Source of the DNA: an uncultured Parabacteroides sp.
GTDB lineage: Bacteria; Bacteroidota; Bacteroidia; Bacteroidales; Tannerellaceae
Assembly: GCF_905196875.1 (NCBI RefSeq)
Contig: NZ_CAJJWO010000005.1
Span: 86,185 to 150,184, forward strand
Reading direction: 5' to 3'
DNA length: 64,000 nt
The notes beneath the pieces are model-generated. The model ran no database searches, was not told the origin of the DNA, and worked only from the letters and a program-made list of their open reading frames with translations. The translations under genes were made by a program, and so were the position numbers. Positions 34,132 to 44,297 of this stretch are shown here, one piece after another; the first letter of the stretch is position 1; every line of letters starts with the position of its first letter.

Positions 34132-35295
34132 TTATTTTTTTATCTTTACCAGCATGATAACCGGATTATCCTCTTCGTTCAAATCGGTTGCGACTTCTTT
34201 CAGTTTACCTTTCAGCTTTCCTTTTTCGTTAGCTTCCAACAATTCTGCGGCTTCGAATTGTACAGAAAAAGCAACCTCCTCGTTTAATAAACAAGCTGAC
34301 ATGTCTTCTTTTCTCTTATCGAAATCAGCATTATAAACAGTACTGTTATAAATCTTTTTTTCCTGCTTGTCATATACCAAATCGACTTTAGGCATTTCTG
34401 TATCCTTTTCGAAGTCACATTCTTTTTTCACCGTCTGCATAAAGAAGTAGCGTTCGGTCAGAGTTCCCGGGAAAAGAAAGATTTCCGGTACCATCACCTG
34501 CACGGAAGGAGTTCTGACGATGAAAGGACAAAGATCCCCACCAGGGCGTTCGGCGTAAATAGTATCGGAAGAAGGCTCACTCAAAATCCAGTCACCCTGA
34601 TAAGATGAGATAAAACTATTACCGGGAACACTTGCGTAAACCCTATCCGCTACACGTTTCACTATTACCGGTGATATTCTCTTTTCATATAGAAGTTCGA
34701 TATCCGTCCAGCTTCCATCTTCTTTGGACAACAGGAAGAATGTACTCGTGGAAGATTCGTTCTCCGGAGCATAAACATTTTGAGAAAGAAAATGACGATC
34801 GTCATAATCGTACAGATTCGTAACAAGTGCTCCTTTTTTATAAAAGATCGTTTTTTTATAATTGCCCTCCAAATCGTAAACCTGAATCTTACTCGAAGGG
34901 CCATCATTCACAAATATTTCGTTCTCATACTTATTCAAATGAACATTAAAAGGCAGTATATATTCCTCCGGTCCCTGTCCTCTGCGATTAATCTTCTTCA
35001 ATCCCTTACCGGTAAACCGGTCAAAAATTAAAATTTCTCCCTGACGCACATTTGTCAATATCAGGACATTTTTCCCAACATCTGCTACCTTACCTTTAAT
35101 TATAAACTCATCCGTCGTCTTCAACGGAATATACTCCACATTCATGAAATCTTGAAGTATCAAATCCTTCTTCGGATAGTCTGCAGTGACATCCACTGTA
35201 ATAAAACTGTCATTGGTAGACTTACAGCCTCCACACCCCATTAATGTTAATAGGATAACATAAACAAATGTTTTATTCAAGAAATAGTTTTTCAT
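34132..35295 (-). CDS. 6-bladed beta-propeller lipoprotein
   Basis: About 387 residues from ATG 35293-35295 (MKNYFLNKTFVYV), with signal peptide and Cys-rich lipobox region (LMGCGGC). The body shows repeated beta-blade motifs (VNVEYIPLKTTDEFIIKG-like, GEILIFDRFTGKGLKKINRRGQGPEEY; landmarks DRFTGKGL and RRGQGPEEY) typical of the Bacteroidota 6-bladed propeller family. Function is unknown; these proteins are often encoded beside TPR-HTH membrane regulators, as here. An upstream ATG at 35319 lies within or before the predicted transcription start and is rejected. Confidence 0.8.
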   Translation of the reverse strand: MKNYFLNKTFVYVILLTLMGCGGCKSTNDSFITVDVTADYPKKDLILQDFMNVEYIPLKTTDEFIIKGKVADVGKNVLILTNVRQGEILIFDRFTGKGLKKINRRGQGPEEYILPFNVHLNKYENEIFVNDGPSSKIQVYDLEGNYKKTIFYKKGALVTNLYDYDDRHFLSQNVYAPENESSTSTFFLLSKEDGSWTDIELLYEKRISPVIVKRVADRVYASVPGNSFISSYQGDWILSEPSSDTIYAERPGGDLCPFIVRTPSVQVMVPEIFLFPGTLTERYFFMQTVKKECDFEKDTEMPKVDLVYDKQEKKIYNSTVYNADFDKRKEDMSACLLNEEVAFSVQFEAAELLEANEKGKLKGKLKEVATDLNEEDNPVIMLVKIKK

Positions 35296-35320
35296 CGTAA
35301 TAAATTTAATTGATTTCACA

Positions 35321-35351
35321 CAAAAGTAAGAGCCACCTTGAAACCCTCCAA
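35321..35351 (-). promoter_or_regulatory. Promoter of the beta-propeller gene
   Basis: On the minus strand TTG (35349-35351), 20-bp spacer, TACTTTTG (35321-35328): a full Bacteroidota consensus. The predicted start of transcription is near 35314, which supports translation from 35295. Confidence 0.78.
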
Positions 35352-35423
35352 AGCTTTCATGTCACAAATATGTCACATTTCACAAGAGACTAATAAACAA
35401 CAAATTGAAGACAAGACTAATTA

Positions 35424-37088
35424 TTAAAAAGCTCTTATAAATTCATCAAAATCTTGTGCCGCTCCCTTCTGGTGAGTCAGTTTTTCATATAAACGTTTAC
35501 GCTTATTAGATATCGCCTGGCTATTTACCGATAATAATGACGCTATACGTCCTACCGGAATATCCAGCCTGGTCAAACAACATACAACCAAATCCAAATC
35601 AGAGATTCGGGGATATAACATTCTTATCTTGCTGGTAAAATCTCTGTACAACACATGGTCTATAGCCTTAACCACTTCGGGCCATTGTGCCTCATCTAAC
35701 TTTTTCCACTTTGTACATAATCCCAGGTACAAGTCTGAAGTAAAAAAAGTATCCTCCGCCAACTCTCTCTCAGACAACAGAGTGTTTTCTTCCACCTTTT
35801 TTTGCTCCGCAGTTATTTGTTGTTCCAATTTAGCAATAGTAATATTTCGCTCTTTCAGATATTCCTGGCTTTCTTTATATTTCTGTTCCTGAAGACGCAA
35901 TGACTGATCCAGCTGTTCTTCTTTTTTCTTCTTTTTCTTAAACAAATAGAAAGCAATACACACCGCTACCAATAATAATGAAGAACCTCCTCCCAAAAGC
36001 CTGTATAAATAATTCGTTTTACGGTCTGACTCCTGCCTGTAAAACTCTTTATCTTTTTCTACCAACCGATAATCATACAAACTTTGTAACCGGGCCAATG
36101 TTTCCATATATGTTTGTTTATCAATCGAATCTCGCAACACCTCATATTGTTTCTGGAAATCGGCATAAGCCTGCCAATTTTTCCTGGATTTCTCAAAGCG
36201 TGACAAATTACGATATGAACCACACATAGTATAAAGATCAGAGCTCTTCCTGGCAAAAGAAAAATAATGATAAGCAGAATCCATTTCCCCGGTTTTTAAA
36301 TACAAATCTCCTAAAGTTAAACTAACCAGGCAGGAATCGTCCATAGTCTCTGTTTTCGAATAAGCTTTCCAGGCGGAAGACAAGCCTCTTTCATATTCTC
36401 CCACCCGACTATACGCATCAGCTAATTCATTCGACATATAAAGCTTATGCGAATCGGAAGTATGCGCCAGGGCTATCGAATAATAGATAATTGCACTATC
36501 CAACTTATTTTCGCACACATAAATACGAGCGATATTCCGGAGAGTCACAGACAAACTAACTGTATCTGTATCCAGGAAAAAATAGTCAACAGCCTTCTTC
36601 TGATAAGTCAAAGCAGGTTGATAAAGCTTTTGAAGGGTATATAAAGAGCCTAAATTAGCACACAATTGTCCCTGCAAAGAGGGAGTATTCAAATTCTTTC
36701 CTACGTCATAAGCCTTCAGATAATACTCCTGGGCTTGAGGTGCATCGTTTAAATCCTGATAAACCCTGCCACAATAATAATATGCCTGCATTTTTCGCTC
36801 TTCCAAGTCAGTCTTTTCATAATATCTGACAGCTATTCGTATCAAAGAATCGGATACATGTTTTATCCGGTTCTTATCCTGTGCCTGCGTATACAACAAA
36901 CACCAGAGAGCCTCTCCCTTACGAGACAATTCTTCCGGATGTTTTATACTGTCTAAAAGGTATAAGGCACTATCCGGCCTTGCAGGCAAATAGCTTTCGG
37001 CTCCAGTTAACAGGGAGGCTACCTCATTTTCTCCATTACAGGCTATCAACAAAAGAAAAAGCAAAAGACTTAACGGTAGTTTGAGCAT
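35424..37088 (-). CDS. Membrane TPR regulator with C-terminal helix-turn-helix
   Basis: 554 residues. A lipoprotein-type N-terminus (LLLFLLLIAC, Cys17) is followed by about six TPR-like repeats (residues 40-340), a membrane helix (about 365-387), a Lys/Glu-rich coiled coil (390-450) and a C-terminal winged or LuxR-like helix-turn-helix (LPVGRIASLL-like; landmarks IPVGRIASLLSVNSQAISNK). This layout, common in Bacteroides and Parabacteroides, suggests extracytoplasmic sensing passed to a cytoplasmic DNA-binding end. Whether the N-terminal Cys is lipidated is uncertain, as it would leave two membrane anchors. It is upstream of the propeller gene. A truncated paralog lies at 62999-63967. Confidence 0.8.
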   Translation of the reverse strand: MLKLPLSLLLFLLLIACNGENEVASLLTGAESYLPARPDSALYLLDSIKHPEELSRKGEALWCLLYTQAQDKNRIKHVSDSLIRIAVRYYEKTDLEERKMQAYYYCGRVYQDLNDAPQAQEYYLKAYDVGKNLNTPSLQGQLCANLGSLYTLQKLYQPALTYQKKAVDYFFLDTDTVSLSVTLRNIARIYVCENKLDSAIIYYSIALAHTSDSHKLYMSNELADAYSRVGEYERGLSSAWKAYSKTETMDDSCLVSLTLGDLYLKTGEMDSAYHYFSFARKSSDLYTMCGSYRNLSRFEKSRKNWQAYADFQKQYEVLRDSIDKQTYMETLARLQSLYDYRLVEKDKEFYRQESDRKTNYLYRLLGGGSSLLLVAVCIAFYLFKKKKKKEEQLDQSLRLQEQKYKESQEYLKERNITIAKLEQQITAEQKKVEENTLLSERELAEDTFFTSDLYLGLCTKWKKLDEAQWPEVVKAIDHVLYRDFTSKIRMLYPRISDLDLVVCCLTRLDIPVGRIASLLSVNSQAISNKRKRLYEKLTHQKGAAQDFDEFIRAF

Positions 37089-37246
37089 ATCAACTATGGA
37101 TAATTAATAATGCTAAAGTAAAACTTTATTTCCATTAGACCACATCCACAAAAGCAATATTTATAAAAAAGGATTATCCGGTATGCCTATATCATAACTT
37201 CAGATATGATATTTTGATACGGTAACTACGATTAAAGCGATTCCGG

Positions 37247-37277
37247 TTGGTACAAAACGCCCGTTTTAGTATCTTTG
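37247..37277 (+). promoter_or_regulatory. Promoter of the ABC-F gene
   Basis: TTG (37247-37249), 20-bp spacer, TATCTTTG (37270-37277), then CACAC; 34 nt before the ATG. Confidence 0.8.
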
Positions 37278-37311
37278 CACACTCATTTGAAATTTAATAG
37301 ATATTCAATAT

Positions 37312-38925
37312 ATGATAACGGTAAACAATCTGGACGTACAGTTCGGTAAACGTATCCTCTTTCAGGATGTAAATATGAAGTTTACGCCGGGCAACTGCTA
37401 CGGTATTATCGGTGCCAATGGTGCCGGAAAATCAACTTTCCTCCGTGTGATCAGCAAACAGCTCGATCCAACACGTGGTACAGTTACTTTAGGTCCGGGA
37501 GAACGTCTCTCGGTATTAAGCCAGGACCACTTTGCTTTCGACGAACATACAGTTATGGATACAGTCCTGATGGGACACACCACGCTATGGGAGGTTATGA
37601 GCGAAAAGAATGCGCTTTACGAAAAACCAGACTTTAGTGATGCCGACGGTATCCGTGTTTCGGAACTGGAAGAGAAGTTTGCAGAAATGGAAGGATGGAA
37701 TGCCGAGAGTGATGCAGCCAATCTTTTAAGCGGCTTGGGGATTGCCGAAGAGTATCATTACAGCATGATGAAAGACCTGAGCGGTAAGCAAAAGGTACGT
37801 ATATTACTGGCACGTGCACTTTTCGGACAGCCGGACAACCTGCTTTTGGATGAGCCGACCAATGACCTCGACTTGGAAACAGTAGGTTGGTTAGAGAATT
37901 ACCTGTCCAATTCCGATCATACGATCCTGGTTGTGAGCCACGACCGTCACTTCCTTGACTCCGTTTGTACACACACCGTAGATATCGACTTCAACAAGTT
38001 GCAGATGTTTGCTGGTAATTATAGCTTCTGGTACGAATCAAGCCAGTTGGCACTTCGTCAGCAGCAGAACCAGAATAAGAAAGCGGAAGAAAAGAAAAAG
38101 GAACTGGAAGAGTTTATTCGCCGTTTCAGTGCCAACGTAGCGAAATCCAAACAGACTACCAGCCGTAAGAAGATGATCGAAAAGCTGAATATCGAAGAGA
38201 TCAAGCCTTCTTCACGCCGTTATCCGGGTATTATCTTTACCCCGAACCGCGAACCGGGTAACCAGATTCTCGAAGTGAAAGGACTGACTAAAAGCATTGA
38301 AAGTAAAACTTTGTTCAAGGATTTAAACTTCAATGTAGAAAAAGATGATAAGATTGTCTTTATCAGCCGCGATCCTCGTGCTATGACGGCTCTTTTCCAG
38401 ATCATCAACGGGGAAGAAAAGCCGGATGCCGGTACTTTTCAATGGGGACAAACGATCACAACAACCTATCTGCCATTGGATAATGCCAAATATTTCGACT
38501 CGGATTATAACCTGATCGACTGGTTGAGCCAGTTTGCAGGTGATACTAACGAAGTATTCCTGAAAGGGTTCCTTGGTCGTATGTTGTTCTCGGGTGAAGA
38601 ACTATTGAAAAAAGTGAGTGTATTATCCGGAGGTGAAAAGATGCGCTGTATGATTTCCCGTATGATGTTAACAGACGCTAACTGCCTGATCCTGGATACA
38701 CCGACCAATCACCTGGACCTGGAATCGATCCAGGCTTTCAATAATACATTGCAGTCATTCAGAGGAAACGTATTGTTCTCCAGCCATGACCACGAATTTA
38801 TTCAAACTGTGGCAAACCGTATTATTGAACTGACTCCTAACGGTATCATCGACAAGATGATGGATTACGATGATTACATCACCGATCCGACAGTAGCCGA
38901 ACTACGCGAAAAGTTATATAAATAA
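37312..38925 (+). CDS. ABC-F family ATPase (YbiT-like) with degenerate second nucleotide site
   Basis: 537 residues with two ABC domains joined by a charged linker (about 245-310) and no membrane segment, as in the translation-associated ABC-F proteins. Domain 1 is complete: Walker A GANGAGKST, signature LSGKQK and Walker B LLLDEPTND. Domain 2 keeps the signature LSGGEK but its Walker A is replaced by ISRDPRAMT, and the catalytic Glu after Walker B is Thr463 (ILDTPTNHLD). So only one site appears able to hydrolyse ATP. ABC-F proteins act on the ribosome E site. It is monocistronic with its own promoter and terminator. Confidence 0.88.
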   Translation: MITVNNLDVQFGKRILFQDVNMKFTPGNCYGIIGANGAGKSTFLRVISKQLDPTRGTVTLGPGERLSVLSQDHFAFDEHTVMDTVLMGHTTLWEVMSEKNALYEKPDFSDADGIRVSELEEKFAEMEGWNAESDAANLLSGLGIAEEYHYSMMKDLSGKQKVRILLARALFGQPDNLLLDEPTNDLDLETVGWLENYLSNSDHTILVVSHDRHFLDSVCTHTVDIDFNKLQMFAGNYSFWYESSQLALRQQQNQNKKAEEKKKELEEFIRRFSANVAKSKQTTSRKKMIEKLNIEEIKPSSRRYPGIIFTPNREPGNQILEVKGLTKSIESKTLFKDLNFNVEKDDKIVFISRDPRAMTALFQIINGEEKPDAGTFQWGQTITTTYLPLDNAKYFDSDYNLIDWLSQFAGDTNEVFLKGFLGRMLFSGEELLKKVSVLSGGEKMRCMISRMMLTDANCLILDTPTNHLDLESIQAFNNTLQSFRGNVLFSSHDHEFIQTVANRIIELTPNGIIDKMMDYDDYITDPTVAELREKLYK

Positions 38926-38931
38926 TCAGAT

Positions 38932-38958
38932 GAAGGGCGGCTGTTTCAGTCGCCCTTC
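38932..38958 (+). terminator. Terminator after the ABC-F gene
   Basis: GAAGGGCG (38932-38939) pairs with CGCCCTTC (38951-38958), followed by GTTTCTT. Confidence 0.75.
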
Positions 38959-38985
38959 GTTTCTTAATAGACCACATCCGACATT

Positions 38986-40824
38986 ATGAGTAAACGATTG
39001 ATCTTCCTTTTGGCAGTGTTTGCCCTCTGGCTTCCGGTTTTTGCTATCCAGAAACCGTTGTTCATGTTATACCATGCTTTAGAGAACAGCTGTTCTCTAA
39101 CTGATTACCTACAGGTAATCTTACACGGAGTATTACTGGACTGTACGATCAGCGGATATCTGACTGTCATTCCTCTTCTTTGTGTACTGGTGTCTATCTG
39201 GCTGCCGGGCACTGTCTATAAAAAAATATTGAAAGGTTACTTCCTTATTATTGCAATCCTTGTTGCAGCAATCTATGCCGTCGATGTCGCTTTATACGGC
39301 TATTGGGGATTTCGACTGGATGCTACTTTATTCTTTTACCTGCAATCACCCAAAGATGCGATGGCCAGTGTGCCGCTAAAGACTTTCACCCTGCAACTGG
39401 TGATGTTCGCAGCCTACGCATGGGTCATCTACTGGCTATTCAAACGGTTGATCATTCCATTGTTTCCCTCTACCCCGGTTCGCAGGCGATTAGGCGGAAC
39501 AATCGTTATCCTGCTGGTAGGCGGCATCCTGTTCATCCCTATCCGGGGAGGTGTAACTACTTCTACGGCAAATGTCGGCATGGTCTATTTCAGCAAGAAC
39601 CAGTTCCTGAACCATGCTGCCATCAACCCGACATTCAGCCTGATCGCATCGATGAGTAAACAACAGGACTTTGCCGCACAGTTCAATTTCTTTCCCGAAG
39701 AAGAAAGACTGGCACGTTACACTACACTCACCCAACACAATGATAGCCTGACAAACAATGCGGAAAAGATCGAACTACTGACTACCGACCGTCCCAATAT
39801 CCTTATCATCCTTTTGGAAAGCTTCACGGCCAATGCTATTGAAGCTGTCGGTGGAGAAGCAGGTATCACCCCCAATCTGAACAGGCTAAGTAAAGAAGGG
39901 GTTACATTCACTAATATGTATGCCAACTCTTTCCGTACCGATCGCGGACTGGTTGCCGTACTAAACGGATACCTGGCACAACCTACAACTTCCATCATGA
40001 AATATCCGGCTAAAAGCCAGACACTCCCATCCATTGCCAAAAGCCTTGGTGAACAGGGATACACAGCCGATATGCTTTATGGCGGAGATATCAACTTCAC
40101 CAATATGCAGAGTTATTTCTTCGGTTCCGGATACAGCAAGATCACGGCCGATCGCGACTTTCCGCTAAGCAGCCGCCTAAGCAAATGGGGAGCTAACGAC
40201 GATATTACTTTCTCGCACCTGTACGAATCAATTAAAGAGAGAGGAGGGGAGACTCCGTGGCTCAGTACTTTCCTGACGTTGAGCAGCCACGAACCATTTG
40301 AAGTACCTTTCCATCATCTGGAAGATCCTTATCTCAATTCGGTAGCCTTCACCGACAGTTGTATCGGTAGCTTTGTCGACAAACTAAAGGAATTGCCTGT
40401 CTGGAAGAACACGTTGATCGTACTGATATCCGACCACGGTTTTCGCTATCCTTCACCTATGCTCGATTATGAGCCACGCCGTTTCCATATCCCGATGATA
40501 TGGTTGGGAGGAGCAGTCAAAGAACCGGCAATTATCGACACCTATGCCAATCAGACAGATCTGGTATCTACATTACTCAGTCAGTTAAATCTGCCACACG
40601 ATCAGTTTACATTTAGCCGTGACATACTTGACCCGGGATATCCGAAATATTCCTTCTATACGTTCTCTAATGGTTTCGGGTTTATAGACAGTACCGGCAT
40701 TTCAGTTTACGACAATGAAAGCAACAAACCACTGACGGAAGAGCCTGCAAAAGATAGTGAAACCCGTTTGAATAACGGTAAAGTTATTCTACAAACACTG
40801 TATGATGACCTAGGGAACAGATAA
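38986..40824 (+). CDS. LTA-synthase-like membrane sulfatase-fold phosphotransferase
   Basis: 612 residues. Five N-terminal membrane helices (within residues 1-185) precede an extracytoplasmic sulfatase-fold domain: ILLESFTANAIEAVGG, the probable nucleophile Thr in NSFRTDRGL, and metal-binding ISDHGFRYPSP. This is the layout of LtaS and of phosphoglycerol or phosphoethanolamine transferases. Gram-negative Bacteroidales lack lipoteichoic acid, so the acceptor is probably another envelope glycolipid or capsule; this is inference. It starts about 60 nt after the ABC-F gene. Confidence 0.85.
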   Translation: MSKRLIFLLAVFALWLPVFAIQKPLFMLYHALENSCSLTDYLQVILHGVLLDCTISGYLTVIPLLCVLVSIWLPGTVYKKILKGYFLIIAILVAAIYAVDVALYGYWGFRLDATLFFYLQSPKDAMASVPLKTFTLQLVMFAAYAWVIYWLFKRLIIPLFPSTPVRRRLGGTIVILLVGGILFIPIRGGVTTSTANVGMVYFSKNQFLNHAAINPTFSLIASMSKQQDFAAQFNFFPEEERLARYTTLTQHNDSLTNNAEKIELLTTDRPNILIILLESFTANAIEAVGGEAGITPNLNRLSKEGVTFTNMYANSFRTDRGLVAVLNGYLAQPTTSIMKYPAKSQTLPSIAKSLGEQGYTADMLYGGDINFTNMQSYFFGSGYSKITADRDFPLSSRLSKWGANDDITFSHLYESIKERGGETPWLSTFLTLSSHEPFEVPFHHLEDPYLNSVAFTDSCIGSFVDKLKELPVWKNTLIVLISDHGFRYPSPMLDYEPRRFHIPMIWLGGAVKEPAIIDTYANQTDLVSTLLSQLNLPHDQFTFSRDILDPGYPKYSFYTFSNGFGFIDSTGISVYDNESNKPLTEEPAKDSETRLNNGKVILQTLYDDLGNR

Positions 40825-40831
40825 ACAGATA

Positions 40832-42484
40832 CTATTCCAGAGGAAGATATTTTCGCAAAGTTTGTTTCATCTGTTCTTTATTAATGGGCTTGGTTATAAA
40901 GTCTGTAAAGCCACGGGAGAGAGCCATCTGCAACTCTTCCGGCAAAACAGAGGCACTCACTGCAATCACCGGAACAACTTGCGACATCTCCCGTATCATT
41001 TCTGTGGCTTCAAAGCCGTCCATCTCCGGCATCTTGATATCCATCAGAATCAGGTCCGGCTTTTCCTTCTTGAATAGTTCGACTGCTTCTTTTCCGTTCT
41101 TTGCATGTATCAGGTAATATCCCGTCAATATCCTGGTATACAACATCATATTACTATCATGATCTTCGGCAATCAAAATATGATATGTTTTTGAAGAGCG
41201 ATGCTCTCCGTTCACTACCGGAATATACATAGCCGCAGATATTGCCTCTTTACTTGCTTGTTTATATGGAATTATAAACCAAAATACAGACCCTTCTCCC
41301 GGTATGGACTCTACACCGACCTCGCCTCCTAAAAGTTCTATGATTGTTTTTGATATACTTAAACCTAACCCTGTACCCTGAACGAAATCATTCAGTTTGA
41401 CAAATCTATCAAATACAGAAGCGGCATTCTCCGAAGAGAGGCCGATACCCGTATCTTTCACATATACATATAACTTTCTTCCTCTCCTTTCGCATCCGAC
41501 TTCAATTGTTCCGTGGATAGTAAATTTTACCGCATTATTCAGATAGTTTGTGATCACCTGTGAAATTCTTAACCGGTCAATCATAACAAAAAAGTCTTCT
41601 TTCGGCAACTTTGCTCTTACTGTCACTCCTTCCTGAGCCTTAAGTTGCGTGGACTGAGCCAGATCATGCAACAGATCTTTCAGATCAACGGCTGTCATCA
41701 CAAAATCAATACGTCCTACTTCTATGCGTGACAGGTCCAGCACATCATTGATCAGATTCAGTAATAGTTCATTATTAGTACGAATAATCTTAGCATATTC
41801 TGCAATATCTTCTTTATCCTCCGTCTCCATCAACAAGTTGGAAAAACCAACGATTGCATTCAATGGCGTACGTATTTCATGACTCATATTAGCAAGAAAT
41901 GCTGATTTCATACGATTAGCCTCCTCTGCTTTTTCCCGCTGCAAAATGGCATTTTCCATATCCAGCCGATTCTTTATCCTTTCTTCTTCTTCCACGACAT
42001 CTTTGGTTACATCTTTCTGAGCGCCAATAATAACCAGTGTCTTTCCAGTCGCATCCTTTTGCTCGCTGATTGCATCCACAAGACTCCATCGAATCCCTCC
42101 TTCTTTATCCACAACCTGCACCTGAAAATGAATATCTTCTACTTCTCCGGATATCAATTGATTCAAAGAATCTTCCACTAAAGACCGATGTTCTTCAAAA
42201 ATCCGGTTCATTAAATCATCATACGCAGTATCTTTGGATATAACCGGATTTTCATACAAGGACGAAAACGTTCGTTTCTCGACATCATAACTCCAGGTCG
42301 TTATATTACCCGCGCGCATTGCTATAGCAGCTTCTTTCTGGCTTCTGCGAAGCTCTGCAACAAAATCGTCCTTTGGCTTACCGACCGATTTATGCAAATA
42401 ATAGATATAAAACAATGCACAAAGCAAACCTGCTCCCAAAATACATATAATAAAATATGACTGCATAAAAAATATCATTTCCAT
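40832..42484 (-). CDS. Hybrid sensor histidine kinase / response regulator
   Basis: 550 residues. One N-terminal membrane helix (about 8-28) precedes a PAS-like domain (ITTWSYDVEKRTFSS to about 170), then the kinase core with H-box FLANMSHEIRTPLNAIVGF, an ATPase domain (GTGLGLSISKTIIELLGG), and a C-terminal receiver domain (LIAEDHDSN; phospho-acceptor in LILMDIKMPEMDG). No output domain follows. It ends 8 nt from the convergent LTA-synthase-like gene. The signal and target are unknown. Confidence 0.9.
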   Translation of the reverse strand: MEMIFFMQSYFIICILGAGLLCALFYIYYLHKSVGKPKDDFVAELRRSQKEAAIAMRAGNITTWSYDVEKRTFSSLYENPVISKDTAYDDLMNRIFEEHRSLVEDSLNQLISGEVEDIHFQVQVVDKEGGIRWSLVDAISEQKDATGKTLVIIGAQKDVTKDVVEEEERIKNRLDMENAILQREKAEEANRMKSAFLANMSHEIRTPLNAIVGFSNLLMETEDKEDIAEYAKIIRTNNELLLNLINDVLDLSRIEVGRIDFVMTAVDLKDLLHDLAQSTQLKAQEGVTVRAKLPKEDFFVMIDRLRISQVITNYLNNAVKFTIHGTIEVGCERRGRKLYVYVKDTGIGLSSENAASVFDRFVKLNDFVQGTGLGLSISKTIIELLGGEVGVESIPGEGSVFWFIIPYKQASKEAISAAMYIPVVNGEHRSSKTYHILIAEDHDSNMMLYTRILTGYYLIHAKNGKEAVELFKKEKPDLILMDIKMPEMDGFEATEMIREMSQVVPVIAVSASVLPEELQMALSRGFTDFITKPINKEQMKQTLRKYLPLE

Positions 42485-42577
42485 ATCTGAACTTATAAAA
42501 ACTATTCCTGACTAGTCGGCAAATATAACTTATAATTCAATTGCTATACAAAATAACATTAAATATATTTTCAAAAT

Positions 42578-42620
42578 AAAAAAGGATGATCGATCCCAAA
42601 AGACCAACCATCCTTTTTTT
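42578..42620 (-). terminator. Terminator of rny
   Basis: AAAAAAGGATG (42578-42588) and CATCCTTTTTT (42609-42619) pair; on the minus strand a T-run follows the stem. Confidence 0.75.
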
Positions 42621-42652
42621 ATTTCAGTTCGGAAATAAACTACAGAGTTCTT

Positions 42653-44191
42653 TTATTTCGCGTAACTTACCGCACGAGTTTCACGAATAACCGTGATCTT
42701 CACCTGTCCCGGATAAGTCATTTCATCCTGTATCTTCTTTGCAATTTCATTTGACAGGTTTTCTGTATCCTTGTCGTCAATCTTGTCTGCTCCTACAATT
42801 ACGCGGAGTTCGCGACCAGCTTGGATAGCATAGGTCTTAACAACACCCGGATAAGAAAGAGCCAACTGTTCAAGATCATTCAAACGCTTGATATAAGCTT
42901 CTACAATCTCACGACGAGCACCTGGACGAGCACCGGAGATAGCATCACAAACCTGAACGATCGGAGCCAGCAGCGTCTGCATTTCAACCTCATCATGGTG
43001 AGCACCGACTGCATTGCAGATATCCGGTTTTTCTTTGTATTTTTCACAAAGTTTCATACCCAGAATAGCGTGTGGCAATTCCGGTTCATCATCAGGCACT
43101 TTACCTATATCGTGTAACAAACCTGCGCGTTTTGCCTTTTTCGGGTTCAGTCCAAGCTCAGAAGCCATCACTGCACAAAGATTAGCCGTTTCACGGGCAT
43201 GCTGCAACAAGTTCTGACCATAAGAAGAACGGTATTTCATTTTACCGATCATACGAATCAATTCAGGATGCAAACCATGTACACCCAGGTCGATCACGGT
43301 ACGTTTACCGGTTTCAACCACTTCGTCTTCCACCTGTTTCTTTACTTTTGTAACCACTTCTTCGATACGGGCCGGATGGATACGTCCGTCCTGAACCAAC
43401 TGGTGCAATGCCAGACGGGCTATCTCACGACGAACAGGGTCAAATCCGGAAAGAACGATTGCTTCAGGCGTATCGTCCACAACGATCTCAATACCTGTTG
43501 CTGCTTCCAAAGCACGGATATTACGACCTTCACGACCGATGATACGTCCTTTGATTTCGTCTGAGTCAATATGGAATACAGTAATTGAGTTTTCAATAGC
43601 TGTTTCAGTAGCGACACGCTGGATAGACTGGATAACGATCTTTTTCGCTTCCTTATTGGCTGTCATCTTGGCTTCTTCCATTATTTCATTGATAAAAGAA
43701 GTTGCCTCCGATTTGGCTTCATCTTTCAACGACTCGATCAATCGTTCTTTAGCTTCGTCAGCAGAAAGTCCGGAAAGAGCTTCCAGTTGTTCGATTTCCC
43801 GCTGGTGAAGTTTTTCCAGATCAAGTTTCTTCTTATCTACCAGTTCTAACTGAGCCGCCAGGTTTTCTTTTACTGCGTCTACCTCACAGTTTTTACGCTG
43901 CAAATCTTCCTGACGCTGGTTAAGTGTCAATTCACGTTGTTTCAGCTTTCCTTCAACCGACTGTATCTTGGCATTCCTTGCCGATACTTGTTTTTCCAGA
44001 TCCGCTTTCAGGTGCAGAAACTTTTCCTTTACTTCCAGCAACTTATTTTTCTTGATCACTTCCGCTTCCTTCTCGGCTTCTCTCAATACGGAATCGTATC
44101 TCGACTTCAGAAGAAAACGCATGCTCAACCATGTCAACAACCCTCCTATCAGGAGAGCTACAATTGATGATATGATTATATACACTGTCAT
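42653..44191 (-). CDS. rny: Ribonuclease Y
   Basis: 512 residues: N-terminal membrane helix, a long coiled coil (about 25-200), a KH domain (GRIIGREGRNIRALE) and an HD domain with the metal-binding GLLHDIGKVPDDEPELPHA (landmark LLHDIGK). It is a membrane-tethered endoribonuclease that initiates mRNA decay. It follows zapA in the same direction after a terminator. RicT-type proteins modulate RNase Y in Bacillus, and ricT is at 24.8 kb here. Confidence 0.95.
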   Translation of the reverse strand: MTVYIIISSIVALLIGGLLTWLSMRFLLKSRYDSVLREAEKEAEVIKKNKLLEVKEKFLHLKADLEKQVSARNAKIQSVEGKLKQRELTLNQRQEDLQRKNCEVDAVKENLAAQLELVDKKKLDLEKLHQREIEQLEALSGLSADEAKERLIESLKDEAKSEATSFINEIMEEAKMTANKEAKKIVIQSIQRVATETAIENSITVFHIDSDEIKGRIIGREGRNIRALEAATGIEIVVDDTPEAIVLSGFDPVRREIARLALHQLVQDGRIHPARIEEVVTKVKKQVEDEVVETGKRTVIDLGVHGLHPELIRMIGKMKYRSSYGQNLLQHARETANLCAVMASELGLNPKKAKRAGLLHDIGKVPDDEPELPHAILGMKLCEKYKEKPDICNAVGAHHDEVEMQTLLAPIVQVCDAISGARPGARREIVEAYIKRLNDLEQLALSYPGVVKTYAIQAGRELRVIVGADKIDDKDTENLSNEIAKKIQDEMTYPGQVKITVIRETRAVSYAK

Positions 44192-44225
44192 TTTACTTAT
44201 AGTTTAAATTCATTTATATATAAAA

Positions 44226-44269
44226 CAAAAAAAGCACTACAATACACGATAAACCGTGCAGAGCAGTGC
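44226..44269 (-). terminator. Terminator of zapA
   Basis: GCACT (44234-44238) pairs with AGTGC (44265-44269), with an inner CACG/CGTG stem, followed on the minus strand by TTTTTTTG. Confidence 0.75.
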
Positions 44270-44297
44270 GGAAACTCTTCTTACAATTATAATATAA

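Noticed and set aside
44192..44297. Possible 6S-like RNA between zapA and rny, suggested by the E. coli neighbourhood
   Set aside because: Only about 100 nt are available, and a simple terminator stem with T-run explains the visible structure.
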